NCBI GenBank assembly: GCA_011050085.1
Contig: DRGL01000064.1
Location: 54,725-118,724, forward strand
DNA length: 64,000 nt
Direction: 5' to 3'
DNA from: Pricia antarctica
GTDB lineage: Bacteria; Bacteroidota; Bacteroidia; Flavobacteriales; Flavobacteriaceae
Shown here: one piece after another, positions 8,963 through 18,078 of the stretch
Layout of the letters: every line of letters starts with the position of its first letter
Position numbering within the stretch: the first letter of the stretch is position 1
Position numbers and translations under genes: made by a program
The notes under the pieces: model-generated
Seen by the model: only the letters and a program-made list of their open reading frames with translations
Databases searched by the model: none
Told to the model about the DNA's origin: nothing

Positions 8963-9359
8963 AAATTCTTTGAGATAATAGGTATGACTTTTATTCCTCA
9001 AGTTTCAATTCTTTGAATCATTGATTCAGATAAGTTGGTTTTGTAAAGATTCTACCTAGACGATACTATGGTTAATTGTATGCTATTCAAAATTTTATTC
9101 ATAAAAAATCGTTTCATATTAAAATGTAAAATACTTTTATATTTTTAGGTATTACTTACTAGAATCCACTTCGGTTAATACACTTTTAAACGTTTGCAAA
9201 GGGTGTTAGCTTTTCCTCAGTCGTCAATTACTATAATTTTCTTATCAAAAAAATCCTATAAAAATCGCATCATTGTGCAAGGTTTTTCTTTCAAATACGT
9301 TCATTGTCAAGAAATTATGTATAAATACCCCAAATAATGTGGGGATTAACTTGGTTGCT
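8963..9359. other. Intergenic region with a 15-bp palindrome
   Basis: No gene is supported in these roughly 400 bp. They contain a perfect palindrome TGAATCA-T-TGATTCA at 9014-9028 and otherwise AT-rich sequence. The palindrome could be an operator for a dimeric regulator; no partner can be named. Confidence 0.4.
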
Positions 9360-10133
9360 ATGTACCTTACTATCTTTAATTTGCACTCAAATTATAGTGC
9401 TTTGGAATACACATACACCATTCTGGATTCTGACGCTACCTCCAATTTGCAGTTACAGCATTACTTGGAAGAGTATGGCGACTTTAGGTGCGCCGCTCTG
9501 GCGAAAGACAGCACCGAAGGAATTAATTCCATCTTAAAATTCTCTCCAGATGTCGTATTTATTAACTTGAACGAAAATGCTAATGAGTATTTTCAGATGG
9601 TCATGGAACTTCATCAGTATATAAGTAATATTCCTGTAATCATTGGTATTTCTAAAAGTAAAAATTACGCATACGATGCAATAAAAAATGGATTTTTTGA
9701 TTATTGGCTGATGCCCTATAATGAATTCGACATCAGAAAATCATTATTGCGACTTAAAAAGCAAGTACCCGCCAAAGCAGAACCAGATACCTTGTGTCTA
9801 AAATCTTATAGCGATTTTCAATACATTAATACCAACGACATTCTTTACCTACAGGCTGACAATAATGCTACAGAATTCGTAATGAAGGATGGAACGGTAA
9901 ACAATGCGTTCAAAACATTAAAGACATTTGAAAACCAACTGCCCAAAAATTTCGTACGTATTCACCAAAGCTATATCGTCAACACAGACTATATATCACG
10001 TATTAACTATGGCAAGTCAATCTGCACTCTAAAGCAGAACAAAAAGCAATTACCCTTCTCTAAATCATATCGATCTAATATCGATGTTTTAAAGAAAGTG
10101 CTGTCAAAAAACGCAATTTCTTCACTTAATTGA
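9360..10133 (+). CDS. LytTR-family response regulator with a degenerate receiver
   Basis: The open frame reaches back to a TTG at 9273, but the ATG at 9360 (MYLTIFNLHSNYS) is a more usual start and gives 257 residues. The N-terminal half is receiver-like: it keeps an acidic pair (LDSD), but the phospho-acceptor position reads FINLN (Asn for Asp) and the conserved Lys-Pro is Met-Pro (LMPY). The C-terminal half is a LytTR DNA-binding domain (YINTNDILYLQADNNATEF, FVRIHQSYIVN). It probably binds DNA without classical phosphorylation control. It stands alone, upstream of the small lipoprotein gene. Confidence 0.85.
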   Translation: MYLTIFNLHSNYSALEYTYTILDSDATSNLQLQHYLEEYGDFRCAALAKDSTEGINSILKFSPDVVFINLNENANEYFQMVMELHQYISNIPVIIGISKSKNYAYDAIKNGFFDYWLMPYNEFDIRKSLLRLKKQVPAKAEPDTLCLKSYSDFQYINTNDILYLQADNNATEFVMKDGTVNNAFKTLKTFENQLPKNFVRIHQSYIVNTDYISRINYGKSICTLKQNKKQLPFSKSYRSNIDVLKKVLSKNAISSLN

Positions 10134-10271
10134 ATACATACTCGTAAAACCGGTTTAAATACTCACAGACTAGGTTCATTCACTATCGTTTCATTTTTTA
10201 GCGGATTTTTCAAGGGTTTCGGTATTAGTTTAGCAGTATCAAAAAATAATAACCCCCTAAACAACTTCAAG

Positions 10272-10433
10272 ATGAAAAAAGTAGTTAGTATTTTCGCAGT
10301 AGTAATAATGAGTGTCGGTCTTTTCACTTCTTGTGAGTCAGAGACGAATGTTGATGATAGTGATGCATTATATGAAGTAGATGTTATGTATGCATCTGAC
10401 GGAGATAGACAGAGAACGACAATGAGAGAATAA
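10272..10433 (+). CDS. Small secreted lipoprotein (53 residues)
   Basis: This 53-codon gene starts with a clear lipoprotein signal (MKKVVSIFAVVIMSVGLFTSC, Cys at 21). The short mature part is acidic, then ends basic (DGDRQRTTMRE). A perfect hairpin terminator follows at once, so it is a discrete transcript. It lies just before the TPR histidine kinase. It resembles the prophage lipoprotein at 38724 in its signal and in the D/N-x-x-YEV stretch after it. The function is unknown; a secreted signal or cue for the adjacent kinase is conceivable but unproven. Confidence 0.7.
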   Translation: MKKVVSIFAVVIMSVGLFTSCESETNVDDSDALYEVDVMYASDGDRQRTTMRE

Positions 10434-10463
10434 AATTTAGATTATATAAAGATATTTTGACTT

Positions 10464-10495
10464 AAAGGCCTTAAATTTATTTAAGGCCTTTTTTA
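10464..10495 (+). terminator. Intrinsic terminator
   Basis: A perfect 12-pair stem AAAGGCCTTAAA/TTTAAGGCCTTT (10464-10475 with 10480-10491) has a 4-nt loop and is followed by further Ts. It ends the small lipoprotein transcript just ahead of the kinase gene. Confidence 0.92.
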
Positions 10496-10510
10496 GTTAT
10501 AATTTGCCAT

Positions 10511-12613
10511 ATGAAGATACCATACCAGTTCTATAGGTTAGCTATATACACTATGTACATGACAATGCTTTTAAACATGTCATGCGATACTAGTAATTCT
10601 GGTGCCGAAAATGTTGTGAATTCATCAAGAGTCGATTCGCTATATGCATTAATAGATCTTGGTAGAGATATAGGTTTGTCTATTGAAAAAAGAAAATTAA
10701 GTTTGAATAAGGTTACACCAATCGTACCTAGGTTGGAAAACGATACCTTGAAATCCAAGATTTACTCCAAATTATCTTTGGCATATTTAAGATTGAATGA
10801 TTCTGCAAATTTTAGACTTACAAATAGTAAAACCATAAATTTTGCAACTATAATTAAAGATAGCTTAAGTTTGGCGGAGGCTAATTGGGACCTTGCAGAA
10901 TTTTATAAATTTGAAAACATTCCAGATAGTGCTTATTATCATTATTCCAAAGCCAAAGAGCTTTTTCAATTTATGGGAGCTTCTAAGAATGAAGGTATTA
11001 TGCTTAATAACATGGCCATCATACAATCTGCGGTAAAAGATTATACGGGCAGCGAGCTTACAACAATAAAGGCTATCGAAATTATAAAACCACTCAATAA
11101 TTACTGGCAATTGTACACTAGCTACACAAATTTAGGAGTGGTATCTAAAGGCCTGAAAGAGTATGACCGTGCATTAGAATATTATGACATAGCGCTAGAT
11201 TATCAAAAAAAGATAAAAGAAAAAAATATTTTAAATCTTGATCTCCAAAATAATATTGGTGTTGTTTATCAAGAACAAGGTAAGTTTGAAGAATCTATTC
11301 CCTATTTCGAAAATATATTACGAATAAAATCATTGATTGAAAGAGATCCCACTTCGTATGCGTTGGCATTAGGCAATTTAACAAAGAGTAAATCAAAAAT
11401 CAATCCGAATCAAGATTTATCAAATGAATTTGAGAAAGCTATTAAAATTCAAGACAGCGTAGGTGATATCGCCGGAATTTCAAGAACACATTTTAGTTTT
11501 GCCGACTATTATTTGAATAAAAATGATTCAGTTAACGCTTTGGACCAGGCGAAGAAGGCTTTGAGTAACAGCAAGGCGGCAAATAATAACGAACGAGTTT
11601 TAGAGACTTTACGCCTTTTGACGAAACTAGACCCGAAAAATTCCTCCGTTTATAATCAGAATTATATCACATTAACGGATAGCTTGCAAGAAGAAGAGCG
11701 TCAGTTACGAGACAAGTTTGCACGTATTCGTTTTGAGACGGATGAATATATAGCTGAAAATGAAATGTTGGCAAGCGAAAAGCAGCTCTGGACGGGAATT
11801 TCCGTTGCCGTGTTTCTTTTGGGGGCCTCTGCTTTCGTTATTTTAAGTCAGCGCTCAAAAAATCAAAAGCTCCGCTTTCAGCAAGAACAGCAAGTCGCAA
11901 ACCAAGAAATTTTCAACTTGATGCTCTCCCAAAAGCAAAAAGAGGAAGAAGGTAAGAAGTCGGAACAAAAACGGATTTCCGAAGAACTACACGATGGGAT
12001 TTTAGGCAAGATGATGGGAGCTAGGATGGTGCTTACTGGGCTAAATCAAAAATCGGATACGAATGCTGAAATTCAAAGAAAAAAAGCTATAGATGTTTTA
12101 CAAGATGTAGAAAAAGAAGTGCGTACCATTTCCCACGATTTAAGCAATACGGCATATCAAAAATTAAATAATTTTATACTTTCAGTGCGAGATTTACTGA
12201 AATCTATGGAGCAAACGGCTGATATTCAGTGTAAATTAGAGTTTGAAAAGAATTGGGAATGGGATTCTTTAAGTGGTGAAGTGAAAATCAATACGTATCG
12301 TATGATACAAGAAAGCTTACAAAATGCAATTAAACATGCAAATTGTAAGAATGTTTCCGTTAGTTTTGTAGTCCAAAACGGGAACATGCATATAACTATT
12401 TCAGACGACGGTTCAGGATTTCGTAAAAGCAGACGGAAAAAGGGCATCGGAATGCGAAATATTTCTTCCCGCATAGAGAAGTTGAATGGAAAATGGAATA
12501 TAGACTCCTCCCCCGGAAAAGGTACGACTGTTCAATTGCAAATACCTGTTTCCTTTACAGCAAACGATACTCCCAGAAAGACGAAAAGAATAGAGCTTTC
12601 TTCGCAAGTATAA
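10511..12613 (+). CDS. TPR-containing sensor histidine kinase (HisKA_3 type)
   Basis: The 700-residue protein has an N-terminal export segment ending in a Cys (MYMTMLLNMSC), then a periplasmic array of TPR-like repeats (about 60-390; e.g. NNMAIIQSAVKDY, NIGVVYQEQGKFEES). One membrane helix follows at about 425-445 (ISVAVFLLGASAFVIL), then a coiled coil. The kinase core has the HisKA_3 box EELHDGILG with His494 and an HATPase domain (N-box QNAIKHA, DDGSGF, KGIGMRNI). The TPR array probably senses an envelope protein or peptide. The response regulator starts 20 nt after the stop, forming one operon. Confidence 0.93.
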   Translation: MKIPYQFYRLAIYTMYMTMLLNMSCDTSNSGAENVVNSSRVDSLYALIDLGRDIGLSIEKRKLSLNKVTPIVPRLENDTLKSKIYSKLSLAYLRLNDSANFRLTNSKTINFATIIKDSLSLAEANWDLAEFYKFENIPDSAYYHYSKAKELFQFMGASKNEGIMLNNMAIIQSAVKDYTGSELTTIKAIEIIKPLNNYWQLYTSYTNLGVVSKGLKEYDRALEYYDIALDYQKKIKEKNILNLDLQNNIGVVYQEQGKFEESIPYFENILRIKSLIERDPTSYALALGNLTKSKSKINPNQDLSNEFEKAIKIQDSVGDIAGISRTHFSFADYYLNKNDSVNALDQAKKALSNSKAANNNERVLETLRLLTKLDPKNSSVYNQNYITLTDSLQEEERQLRDKFARIRFETDEYIAENEMLASEKQLWTGISVAVFLLGASAFVILSQRSKNQKLRFQQEQQVANQEIFNLMLSQKQKEEEGKKSEQKRISEELHDGILGKMMGARMVLTGLNQKSDTNAEIQRKKAIDVLQDVEKEVRTISHDLSNTAYQKLNNFILSVRDLLKSMEQTADIQCKLEFEKNWEWDSLSGEVKINTYRMIQESLQNAIKHANCKNVSVSFVVQNGNMHITISDDGSGFRKSRRKKGIGMRNISSRIEKLNGKWNIDSSPGKGTTVQLQIPVSFTANDTPRKTKRIELSSQV

Positions 12614-12633
12614 ACTGATAATGACAAACGAAT

Positions 12634-13305
12634 ATGAGCGACTTAGTACGCATACTCGCTGTTGACGATCACGAGATGATCGTTCTCGGTTATAAATATA
12701 CCCTTGAATCTTCAACTTTTGAAAATTTTGAGGTCGCCGTACACACTGCGCCTAGCTTTGAAGAAGGCAAAGCTGAAATCGAAAGTTCTTCAAAGCGTTT
12801 GCCCTACGACATTGTAATGCTTGACATTCAAATGTTTCCAGAAAGTGCAAAAGAAGAAAGAAGTGGTGAAGACTTAGGGCTTTTGGTCAGAAAAATTTCG
12901 CCAAGTTCAAAAGTGGTATTTCTATCCTCATTCAGTGATAGCTATCGGATTAACAATATATTGAAGAATGTAAACCCCGATGGCTACATGGTTAAATCGG
13001 AAGTGGACCAAAAAACACTTCAGACTATGGTGCGTACAGTACTGAACAAGCCCCCCTATTACACCGCTGCCGCCTTGCAGGCCATCCGAAGAAAAATGGC
13101 CAATGAAGATCAAATTGACGAAAGGGACAAAAAAATCCTGTATCAACTTTCCATTGGCACAAAAACGAAAGACATTTCTTCATTAGTTGCGGCAGCCACT
13201 ACCACCGTTGAAAATCGAAAACGTCAATTGAAAATAATGCTCAATGTAGAAAATGGAAATGACTTTGCGCTAATTGAAGAGGCAAGAAAACGCGGCTTCA
13301 TTTGA
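12634..13305 (+). CDS. NarL/LuxR-like response regulator
   Basis: The 223-residue protein has an N-terminal receiver with the acidic pair Asp11-Asp12, phospho-acceptor Asp64 (MLDIQ) and Lys121 (YMVKSE), all conserved, so it should be phosphorylated. The C-terminal part is a NarL-type helix-turn-helix region (DERDKKILYQLSIGTKTKDISSLV; TVENRKRQLK). The insertion after Asp64 (FPESAKEERSGED) is typical of Bacteroidota partners of TPR kinases. It is the cognate regulator of the kinase encoded directly upstream. Its targets are unknown; the small lipoprotein gene is a natural candidate. Confidence 0.92.
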   Translation: MSDLVRILAVDDHEMIVLGYKYTLESSTFENFEVAVHTAPSFEEGKAEIESSSKRLPYDIVMLDIQMFPESAKEERSGEDLGLLVRKISPSSKVVFLSSFSDSYRINNILKNVNPDGYMVKSEVDQKTLQTMVRTVLNKPPYYTAAALQAIRRKMANEDQIDERDKKILYQLSIGTKTKDISSLVAAATTTVENRKRQLKIMLNVENGNDFALIEEARKRGFI

Positions 13306-13412
13306 ACATTAAAATTTTTAGATTACATTAAGAATTTAAGTATCTGATATTCAACTATTTAAATATAAAAATCATAAAAACTAAGAAAAACCTCCATTTT
13401 TAAAAGGTTTTC

Positions 13413-13446
13413 TTTGCAATGATTGTTTGTAAGGCAACTAATTTTG
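13413..13446 (+). promoter_or_regulatory. Candidate promoter for the orphan gene at 13477
   Basis: TTTG (13413-13416) is followed after 22 nt by TAATTTTG (13439-13446), close to the Bacteroidota consensus though the spacer is slightly long. The start codon is 30 nt further on. Confidence 0.55.
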
Positions 13447-13476
13447 TTTGTCAGTTGAATCCCTCTATACACGTAT

Positions 13477-14130
13477 ATGCCACTACATTTCGACAGTTTT
13501 AAGAACAACATACCCGAAAGGTTCAATAGCGATTTGAAAATTTCGGGTCTCGAATCATTCCGGAGTACGCTTGAAAAATATTTTTTTTCTGAGGTAACCA
13601 TCACTAACTATTCTACTTCTACGGCCTCGGCCCAACTAGCGATTGAACTGAACTGTAACTTGAGTTTAATAGAGATGCTCTTTCACTTTAATAAGGGTAG
13701 TTGGGGAAATTTCAAGCAAAATAGATTGACTTTCGAAAAATTGTTGAGGCAATTGCAAAATAAAAATGAAATTCATTTGGATATTGAAGAGTTCACATTA
13801 TTTTTAAAGGATACGACGATTGTAATCAATAAGATTTTTGATGAAAGCATCGTCAGTCAATTGCAGGATATCTTTAGAAAAGTAGGAGAACATTACGTTC
13901 ATCTGAGTAAAGGTCTTACCGAAACCCCCTACGAAATTTATATTCCCGTTTTTGAGGAATGTTCGCAAGCCAATGATATTTTAATACGTAATATTGAGGC
14001 CGGAAATCAGACGAAACAAGATTATTACAAGTTTTGGGGACTCTATTGTGATTCGGAAGATGATGCCGTAATATATGATTTGGAGAATTTTAAACTAGAG
14101 CGAGGTGATCTTTTTATGCTCAATCATTGA
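13477..14130 (+). CDS. Hypothetical cytosolic protein
   Basis: The 217-residue product has no signal, membrane segment or recognisable catalytic motif. It is moderately acidic and predicted mixed alpha/beta. It stands alone with its own promoter-like element and a strong shared terminator at the 3' end, so it is a real single-gene unit. I do not recognise the family. Confidence 0.65.
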   Translation: MPLHFDSFKNNIPERFNSDLKISGLESFRSTLEKYFFSEVTITNYSTSTASAQLAIELNCNLSLIEMLFHFNKGSWGNFKQNRLTFEKLLRQLQNKNEIHLDIEEFTLFLKDTTIVINKIFDESIVSQLQDIFRKVGEHYVHLSKGLTETPYEIYIPVFEECSQANDILIRNIEAGNQTKQDYYKFWGLYCDSEDDAVIYDLENFKLERGDLFMLNH

Positions 14131-14196
14131 GTAACCTAAACTTAAAGATTTACCAATATTGCCATAAATCAATCAATTAGGATTATTTTCAATAAA

Positions 14197-14236
14197 ATAA
14201 ACCTTATCGGCTTGGCCAATAAGGTTTATATATTTT
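14197..14236. terminator. Bidirectional intrinsic terminator
   Basis: A perfect 11-pair stem ATAAACCTTAT/ATAAGGTTTAT (14197-14207 with 14219-14229) lies between the convergent gene ends at 14130 and 14254. A T-rich run follows on the plus strand and AT-rich sequence on the minus strand. Confidence 0.85.
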
Positions 14237-14253
14237 TTGTAATCCTGTTTTGG

Positions 14254-15528
14254 CTAGAAATTGAATAGGGCTCTCCCCTTCATCATAGAATTGACTTTTT
14301 TCTTGACTTCCTTAATTACGTTTTCATCTTCTGAATTCACCAAAACTTGATCTATCAAATCAACGATGGTTGTCATGTCATCTTCCATAAGGCCTCTGGT
14401 TGTTATAGCTGCGGTGCCGAAACGGATACCGGATGTAACAAATGGCGATTTATCATCGAAAGGAACCATATTCTTGTTTGCCGTTATATCGGCCTTTACC
14501 AAAACCTTTTCAGCGGCCTTTCCGGTGATATCCTTATTTCTTAAATCGATAAGCATCATATGATTATCGGTTCCCCCTGAAATAATCTTATAGTCTTTAG
14601 CTACAAAGGCCTCGGCCATTGCGGCGGCATTTTTCTTCACCCGAAGCATATAATGTAAAAAATCATCAGTCAAGGCTTCTCCAAACGCAATGGCTTTTCC
14701 TGCAATCACATGCTCCAAGGGTCCGCCTTGATTTCCAGGAAAAACGCCCATATCCAAAAGATTGGACATTTTTTTCAAACTTCCATTCTTCAATTTTTCA
14801 CCAAAGGGATTATCAAAGTCCTTGCCCATAATAATAAGTCCGCCTCTTGGCCCACGTAAGGTTTTATGGGTAGTAGTCGTTACGATATGACAATGAGGCA
14901 CAGGATCGTTGAGTATACCTTTTGCAATTAAGCCGGCAGGATGTGCTATATCCGCAAGAAGAAGGGCGCCTACGCTATCCGCTATTTCCCGAAAACGCTT
15001 AAAATCCATATCACGTGAATACGCCGATGCACCCGCAATTATCATTTTTGGCTTATTTGCCTTAGCAATTTCCTGGATGGAATCATAGTCTAAGCGCCCG
15101 GTTTCCCTATCCACCCCGTAAAAAACTGGATTATATATTTTTCCCGAAAAATTTACGGGCGAACCATGGGTCAAGTGACCTCCATGTGCCAAATCAAAAC
15201 CTAGGATAGTATCGCCTGGTTGTAGACAGGCGTGATAAACAGAAGCGTTTGCCTGTGATCCGGAATGCGGTTGAACGTTAGCATATTCGGCACCGAAAAG
15301 TTCTTTCGCACGATTTATCGCCAATTGCTCGATTTTATCCACAACCTCACAACCTCCATAATAGCGCTTACCAGGATACCCCTCCGCGTACTTATTAGTC
15401 AACACGGATCCTGAAGCTTCCATCACTTGCGGACTGGTAAAATTCTCGGAAGCAATTAATTCGATTCCATTGATTTGACGTTCTTTTTCTTCTTCGATAA
15501 GTTCAAAAACCCGGGTATCGCGTGCCAT
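14254..15528 (-). CDS. glyA: Serine hydroxymethyltransferase
   Basis: This PLP enzyme converts serine and tetrahydrofolate to glycine and methylene-tetrahydrofolate. The 424-residue length is normal. Visible signatures are [11 protein letters not shown] near the N terminus, the [13 protein letters not shown] substrate loop, DIAHPAGL, and the PLP-Lys motif [14 protein letters not shown] (Lys around 220). The gene is monocistronic: it ends at the bidirectional hairpin and has a TAnnTTTG element upstream. Confidence 0.98.
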   Translation of the reverse strand: MARDTRVFELIEEEKERQINGIELIASENFTSPQVMEASGSVLTNKYAEGYPGKRYYGGCEVVDKIEQLAINRAKELFGAEYANVQPHSGSQANASVYHACLQPGDTILGFDLAHGGHLTHGSPVNFSGKIYNPVFYGVDRETGRLDYDSIQEIAKANKPKMIIAGASAYSRDMDFKRFREIADSVGALLLADIAHPAGLIAKGILNDPVPHCHIVTTTTHKTLRGPRGGLIIMGKDFDNPFGEKLKNGSLKKMSNLLDMGVFPGNQGGPLEHVIAGKAIAFGEALTDDFLHYMLRVKKNAAAMAEAFVAKDYKIISGGTDNHMMLIDLRNKDITGKAAEKVLVKADITANKNMVPFDDKSPFVTSGIRFGTAAITTRGLMEDDMTTIVDLIDQVLVNSEDENVIKEVKKKVNSMMKGRALFNF

Positions 15529-15553
15529 AATTTTTTTTGTATTAAATGAGGTG

Positions 15554-15561
15554 CAAAAATA
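15554..15561 (-). promoter_or_regulatory. Candidate -7 element for glyA
   Basis: The minus strand reads TATTTTTG about 25 nt before the glyA ATG, matching TAnnTTTG. No well-placed -33 TTG is seen. Confidence 0.5.
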
Positions 15562-15811
15562 CGAATTGAGCCGCTTTATTACCTACCAAATAGTATTTTT
15601 TGACAACGTATTTATTAACCATAAAAAACCTATTCTCTATAAATAATAGCAATTAATCCTTAAAACGTCTTGATATTTAGGTCCGATATTTTTTGCAATA
15701 ATAATTATGACCACTATTATTCATATTAATCCTTATTAAAGAGAAAGCACCAATACAATGCCATTTTTCAGCAATAAACAAAGTTGGACGTCGTAATTTC
15801 CACCACAATAA

Positions 15812-15842
15812 TTTCTAAAAACACCTAGTTTCGTTAAATTTG
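15812..15842 (+). promoter_or_regulatory. Candidate promoter of the leuCDAB operon
   Basis: TTTC (15812-15815), a 19-nt spacer and TAAATTTG (15835-15842) give a good Bacteroidota-type promoter 20 nt before the leuC ATG. The 330-bp gap between glyA and leuC holds no ORF. I see no leader peptide rich in Leu codons, so attenuation of the enterobacterial kind is not supported. Confidence 0.6.
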
Positions 15843-15862
15843 CTTGTTACAAATCAAACACT

Positions 15863-17278
15863 ATGAACGATAAAAAAACTTTGTTCGATAAAGTATGGGA
15901 TTCGCATGTGGTACATCATATCGAAAACGGTCCCGATGTATTATTTATCGACCGCCATATGGTCCACGAAGTGACTAGCCCAGTTGCTTTTCTGGGTATA
16001 AAAAACCGAGATATTGAAGTTATGTATCCGGAAAAAACCTTTGCGACCGCGGATCACAATACACCGACCATAAACCAACATCTCCCTGTAGAAGATCCCC
16101 TTTCGGCCAACCAGCTACGAATGCTCGAAGAAAACTCCAATGAATTCGGAATTTCATATTGGGGACTTGGGCATGAAAAGAACGGTATCGTTCACGTTGT
16201 AGGTCCTGAATATGGTATAACCCAACCTGGGGCGACCATCGTGTGTGGTGATTCACACACTTCTACCCATGGCGCTTTTGGCGCTATAGCCTTCGGAATA
16301 GGTACTTCTGAGGTCGAAATGGTATTGGCTACGCAGTGCATCATGCAGACTAAGCCAAAGAGCATGCGAATTAATGTAGAAGGAAAACTGAATTTCGGGG
16401 TGACCTCTAAAGATGTTGCCTTATACATTATTTCACAACTTAGCACCTCTGGGGCTACAGGCTATTTTGTTGAATATGCGGGTCAAGTTTTTCGCGATAT
16501 GACTATGGAAGGCCGCATGACTGTCTGTAATTTAAGTATTGAAATGGGTGCCCGAGGGGGTATGATTGCACCCGATGAAAAAACTTTTGCTTACGTAAAA
16601 GGAAGAGAGTTTACGCCATCCGGTAAGGCTTGGGATGCTGTAATGGACTATTGGGAAACTCTATCTACCGATAATGATGCACAATTCGATAAAGAAATAA
16701 CATTTGACGCTGCCAATATTGAGCCCATGATTACCTATGGTACCAACCCAGGAATGGGTATCGGTATTTCCAATGGTATTCCAGTAGCCGATGCCAAAGA
16801 TAGCGGTGCGGCAACCTATCACAAGTCGTTGAAATATATGAATTTTAACGAAGGCGATAGTATGATGGGAAAGCCCATTGATTTTGTTTTTCTTGGAAGT
16901 TGTACCAACGGTCGTATAGAGGATTTTAGACTATTTACTTCTTTGGTAAAAGGAAGAAAAAAAGCGGATAATGTTACTGCATGGCTCGTACCCGGCTCGC
17001 ATAAGGTAGAGAAGGCCATCAAAGAGGAAGGTTTATTGCGTATTTTAGAGGAAGCCGGTTTTGAACTTCGAGAACCCGGATGTTCCGCCTGCTTGGCCAT
17101 GAACGACGATAAGGTGCCTGCAGGAAAATATGCCGTAAGTACCTCGAACAGAAATTTTGAAGGAAGACAAGGGCCTGGATCAAGAACACTACTAGCAAGT
17201 CCGTTAGTGGCAGCTGCAGCAGCTGTTACTGGCAAAGTGACGGACCCTAGGGAATTAATGGAGTTGGAAACCGCATAA
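15863..17278 (+). CDS. leuC: 3-isopropylmalate dehydratase, large subunit
   Basis: LeuC with LeuD isomerises 2- to 3-isopropylmalate in leucine synthesis. The 471-residue length fits. The three 4Fe-4S ligands are visible as Cys347 (LGSCTNGR), Cys407 and Cys410 (GCSACLAMN), together with the aconitase signature [15 protein letters not shown]. It is the first gene of leuC-leuD-leuA-leuB; a 200-bp gap with a small hairpin separates it from leuD. Confidence 0.98.
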   Translation: MNDKKTLFDKVWDSHVVHHIENGPDVLFIDRHMVHEVTSPVAFLGIKNRDIEVMYPEKTFATADHNTPTINQHLPVEDPLSANQLRMLEENSNEFGISYWGLGHEKNGIVHVVGPEYGITQPGATIVCGDSHTSTHGAFGAIAFGIGTSEVEMVLATQCIMQTKPKSMRINVEGKLNFGVTSKDVALYIISQLSTSGATGYFVEYAGQVFRDMTMEGRMTVCNLSIEMGARGGMIAPDEKTFAYVKGREFTPSGKAWDAVMDYWETLSTDNDAQFDKEITFDAANIEPMITYGTNPGMGIGISNGIPVADAKDSGAATYHKSLKYMNFNEGDSMMGKPIDFVFLGSCTNGRIEDFRLFTSLVKGRKKADNVTAWLVPGSHKVEKAIKEEGLLRILEEAGFELREPGCSACLAMNDDKVPAGKYAVSTSNRNFEGRQGPGSRTLLASPLVAAAAAVTGKVTDPRELMELETA

Positions 17279-17280
17279 GG

Positions 17281-17304
17281 CCCACCCTTCTCTTTATTGG
17301 TGGG
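17281..17304 (+). other. Hairpin in the leuC-leuD gap
   Basis: CCCACC (17281-17286) can pair with GGTGGG (17299-17304) right after the leuC stop. There is no T-run, so it looks more like an mRNA-stability or processing stem than a terminator. The remaining 175 nt up to leuD hold no ORF. Confidence 0.4.
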
Positions 17305-17480
17305 ATTGGATAACCTTTTAAACGGCACAAAATGCATTTTACGGGCAGTGCTACCGCTTACTCAATAATTGGCATTCTCGAAATTAAAATCGAATACCGA
17401 ATTGACTGATTATGAGATCAGATTAATGCTATTCCTTAAAGTTTTGAATAGCATAAGCACAGATATAAAAAAATAGACGA

Positions 17481-18077
17481 ATGGCATACGACAAATTTAA
17501 TATACTAACAACATCTGCGGTACCACTTCCGATAGAGAACGTGGATACCGATCAAATTATACCAGCACGTTTCTTGAAGGCAACGGAGCGTAAAGGTTTC
17601 GGAGATAATCTTTTTCGTGATTGGCGGTACAATAACGACCATTCCGAAAAGAAAGATTTCGTGCTTAATAACCCCATTTACAGCGGTCGTATTTTGGTGG
17701 GTGGTAAAAACTTCGGTTCAGGATCTTCGCGTGAGCATGCGGCTTGGGCAGTTTATGATTACGGTTTTCGCTGTGTGGTTTCGAGTTTTTTTGCGGATAT
17801 CTTTCGCAATAACTGTCTTAATATCGGGGTTTTGCCTGTACAGGTGAGTCCTGAATACCTAGAGGAAATTTTTCGAGCTATAGAAGCTAATCCCAATGCA
17901 CTTTTAGAGGTTAACCTGCCAGAGCAGACTATTACCATAAAAGCCACGGGCAGTCAAGAAAGCTTTGACATCAATCCTTATAAAAAAGCAAACATGACGA
18001 ATGGCTTCGACGATATCGATTATCTGTTGAACATTAAGGAGCAGATTCGAGAATTTGCAGGAAACAGGCCTTTATAA
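17481..18077 (+). CDS. leuD: 3-isopropylmalate dehydratase, small subunit
   Basis: The 198-residue swivel-domain subunit carries the LeuD signatures NVDTDQIIPARFLK and GKNFGSGSSREHAAWA. It forms the active dehydratase with LeuC. leuA starts one base after its stop, so translation is likely coupled. Confidence 0.98.
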   Translation: MAYDKFNILTTSAVPLPIENVDTDQIIPARFLKATERKGFGDNLFRDWRYNNDHSEKKDFVLNNPIYSGRILVGGKNFGSGSSREHAAWAVYDYGFRCVVSSFFADIFRNNCLNIGVLPVQVSPEYLEEIFRAIEANPNALLEVNLPEQTITIKATGSQESFDINPYKKANMTNGFDDIDYLLNIKEQIREFAGNRPL

Positions 18078-18078
18078 G

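Noticed and set aside
15529..15811. Leucine-codon leader peptide or T-box upstream of leuC
   Set aside because: No short ORF rich in Leu codons and no T-box-like hairpin were visible.
16020..16446. Minus-strand ORFs over leuC, and similar ones over leuB and ilvC
   Set aside because: They are shadows of highly conserved enzymes in other frames.
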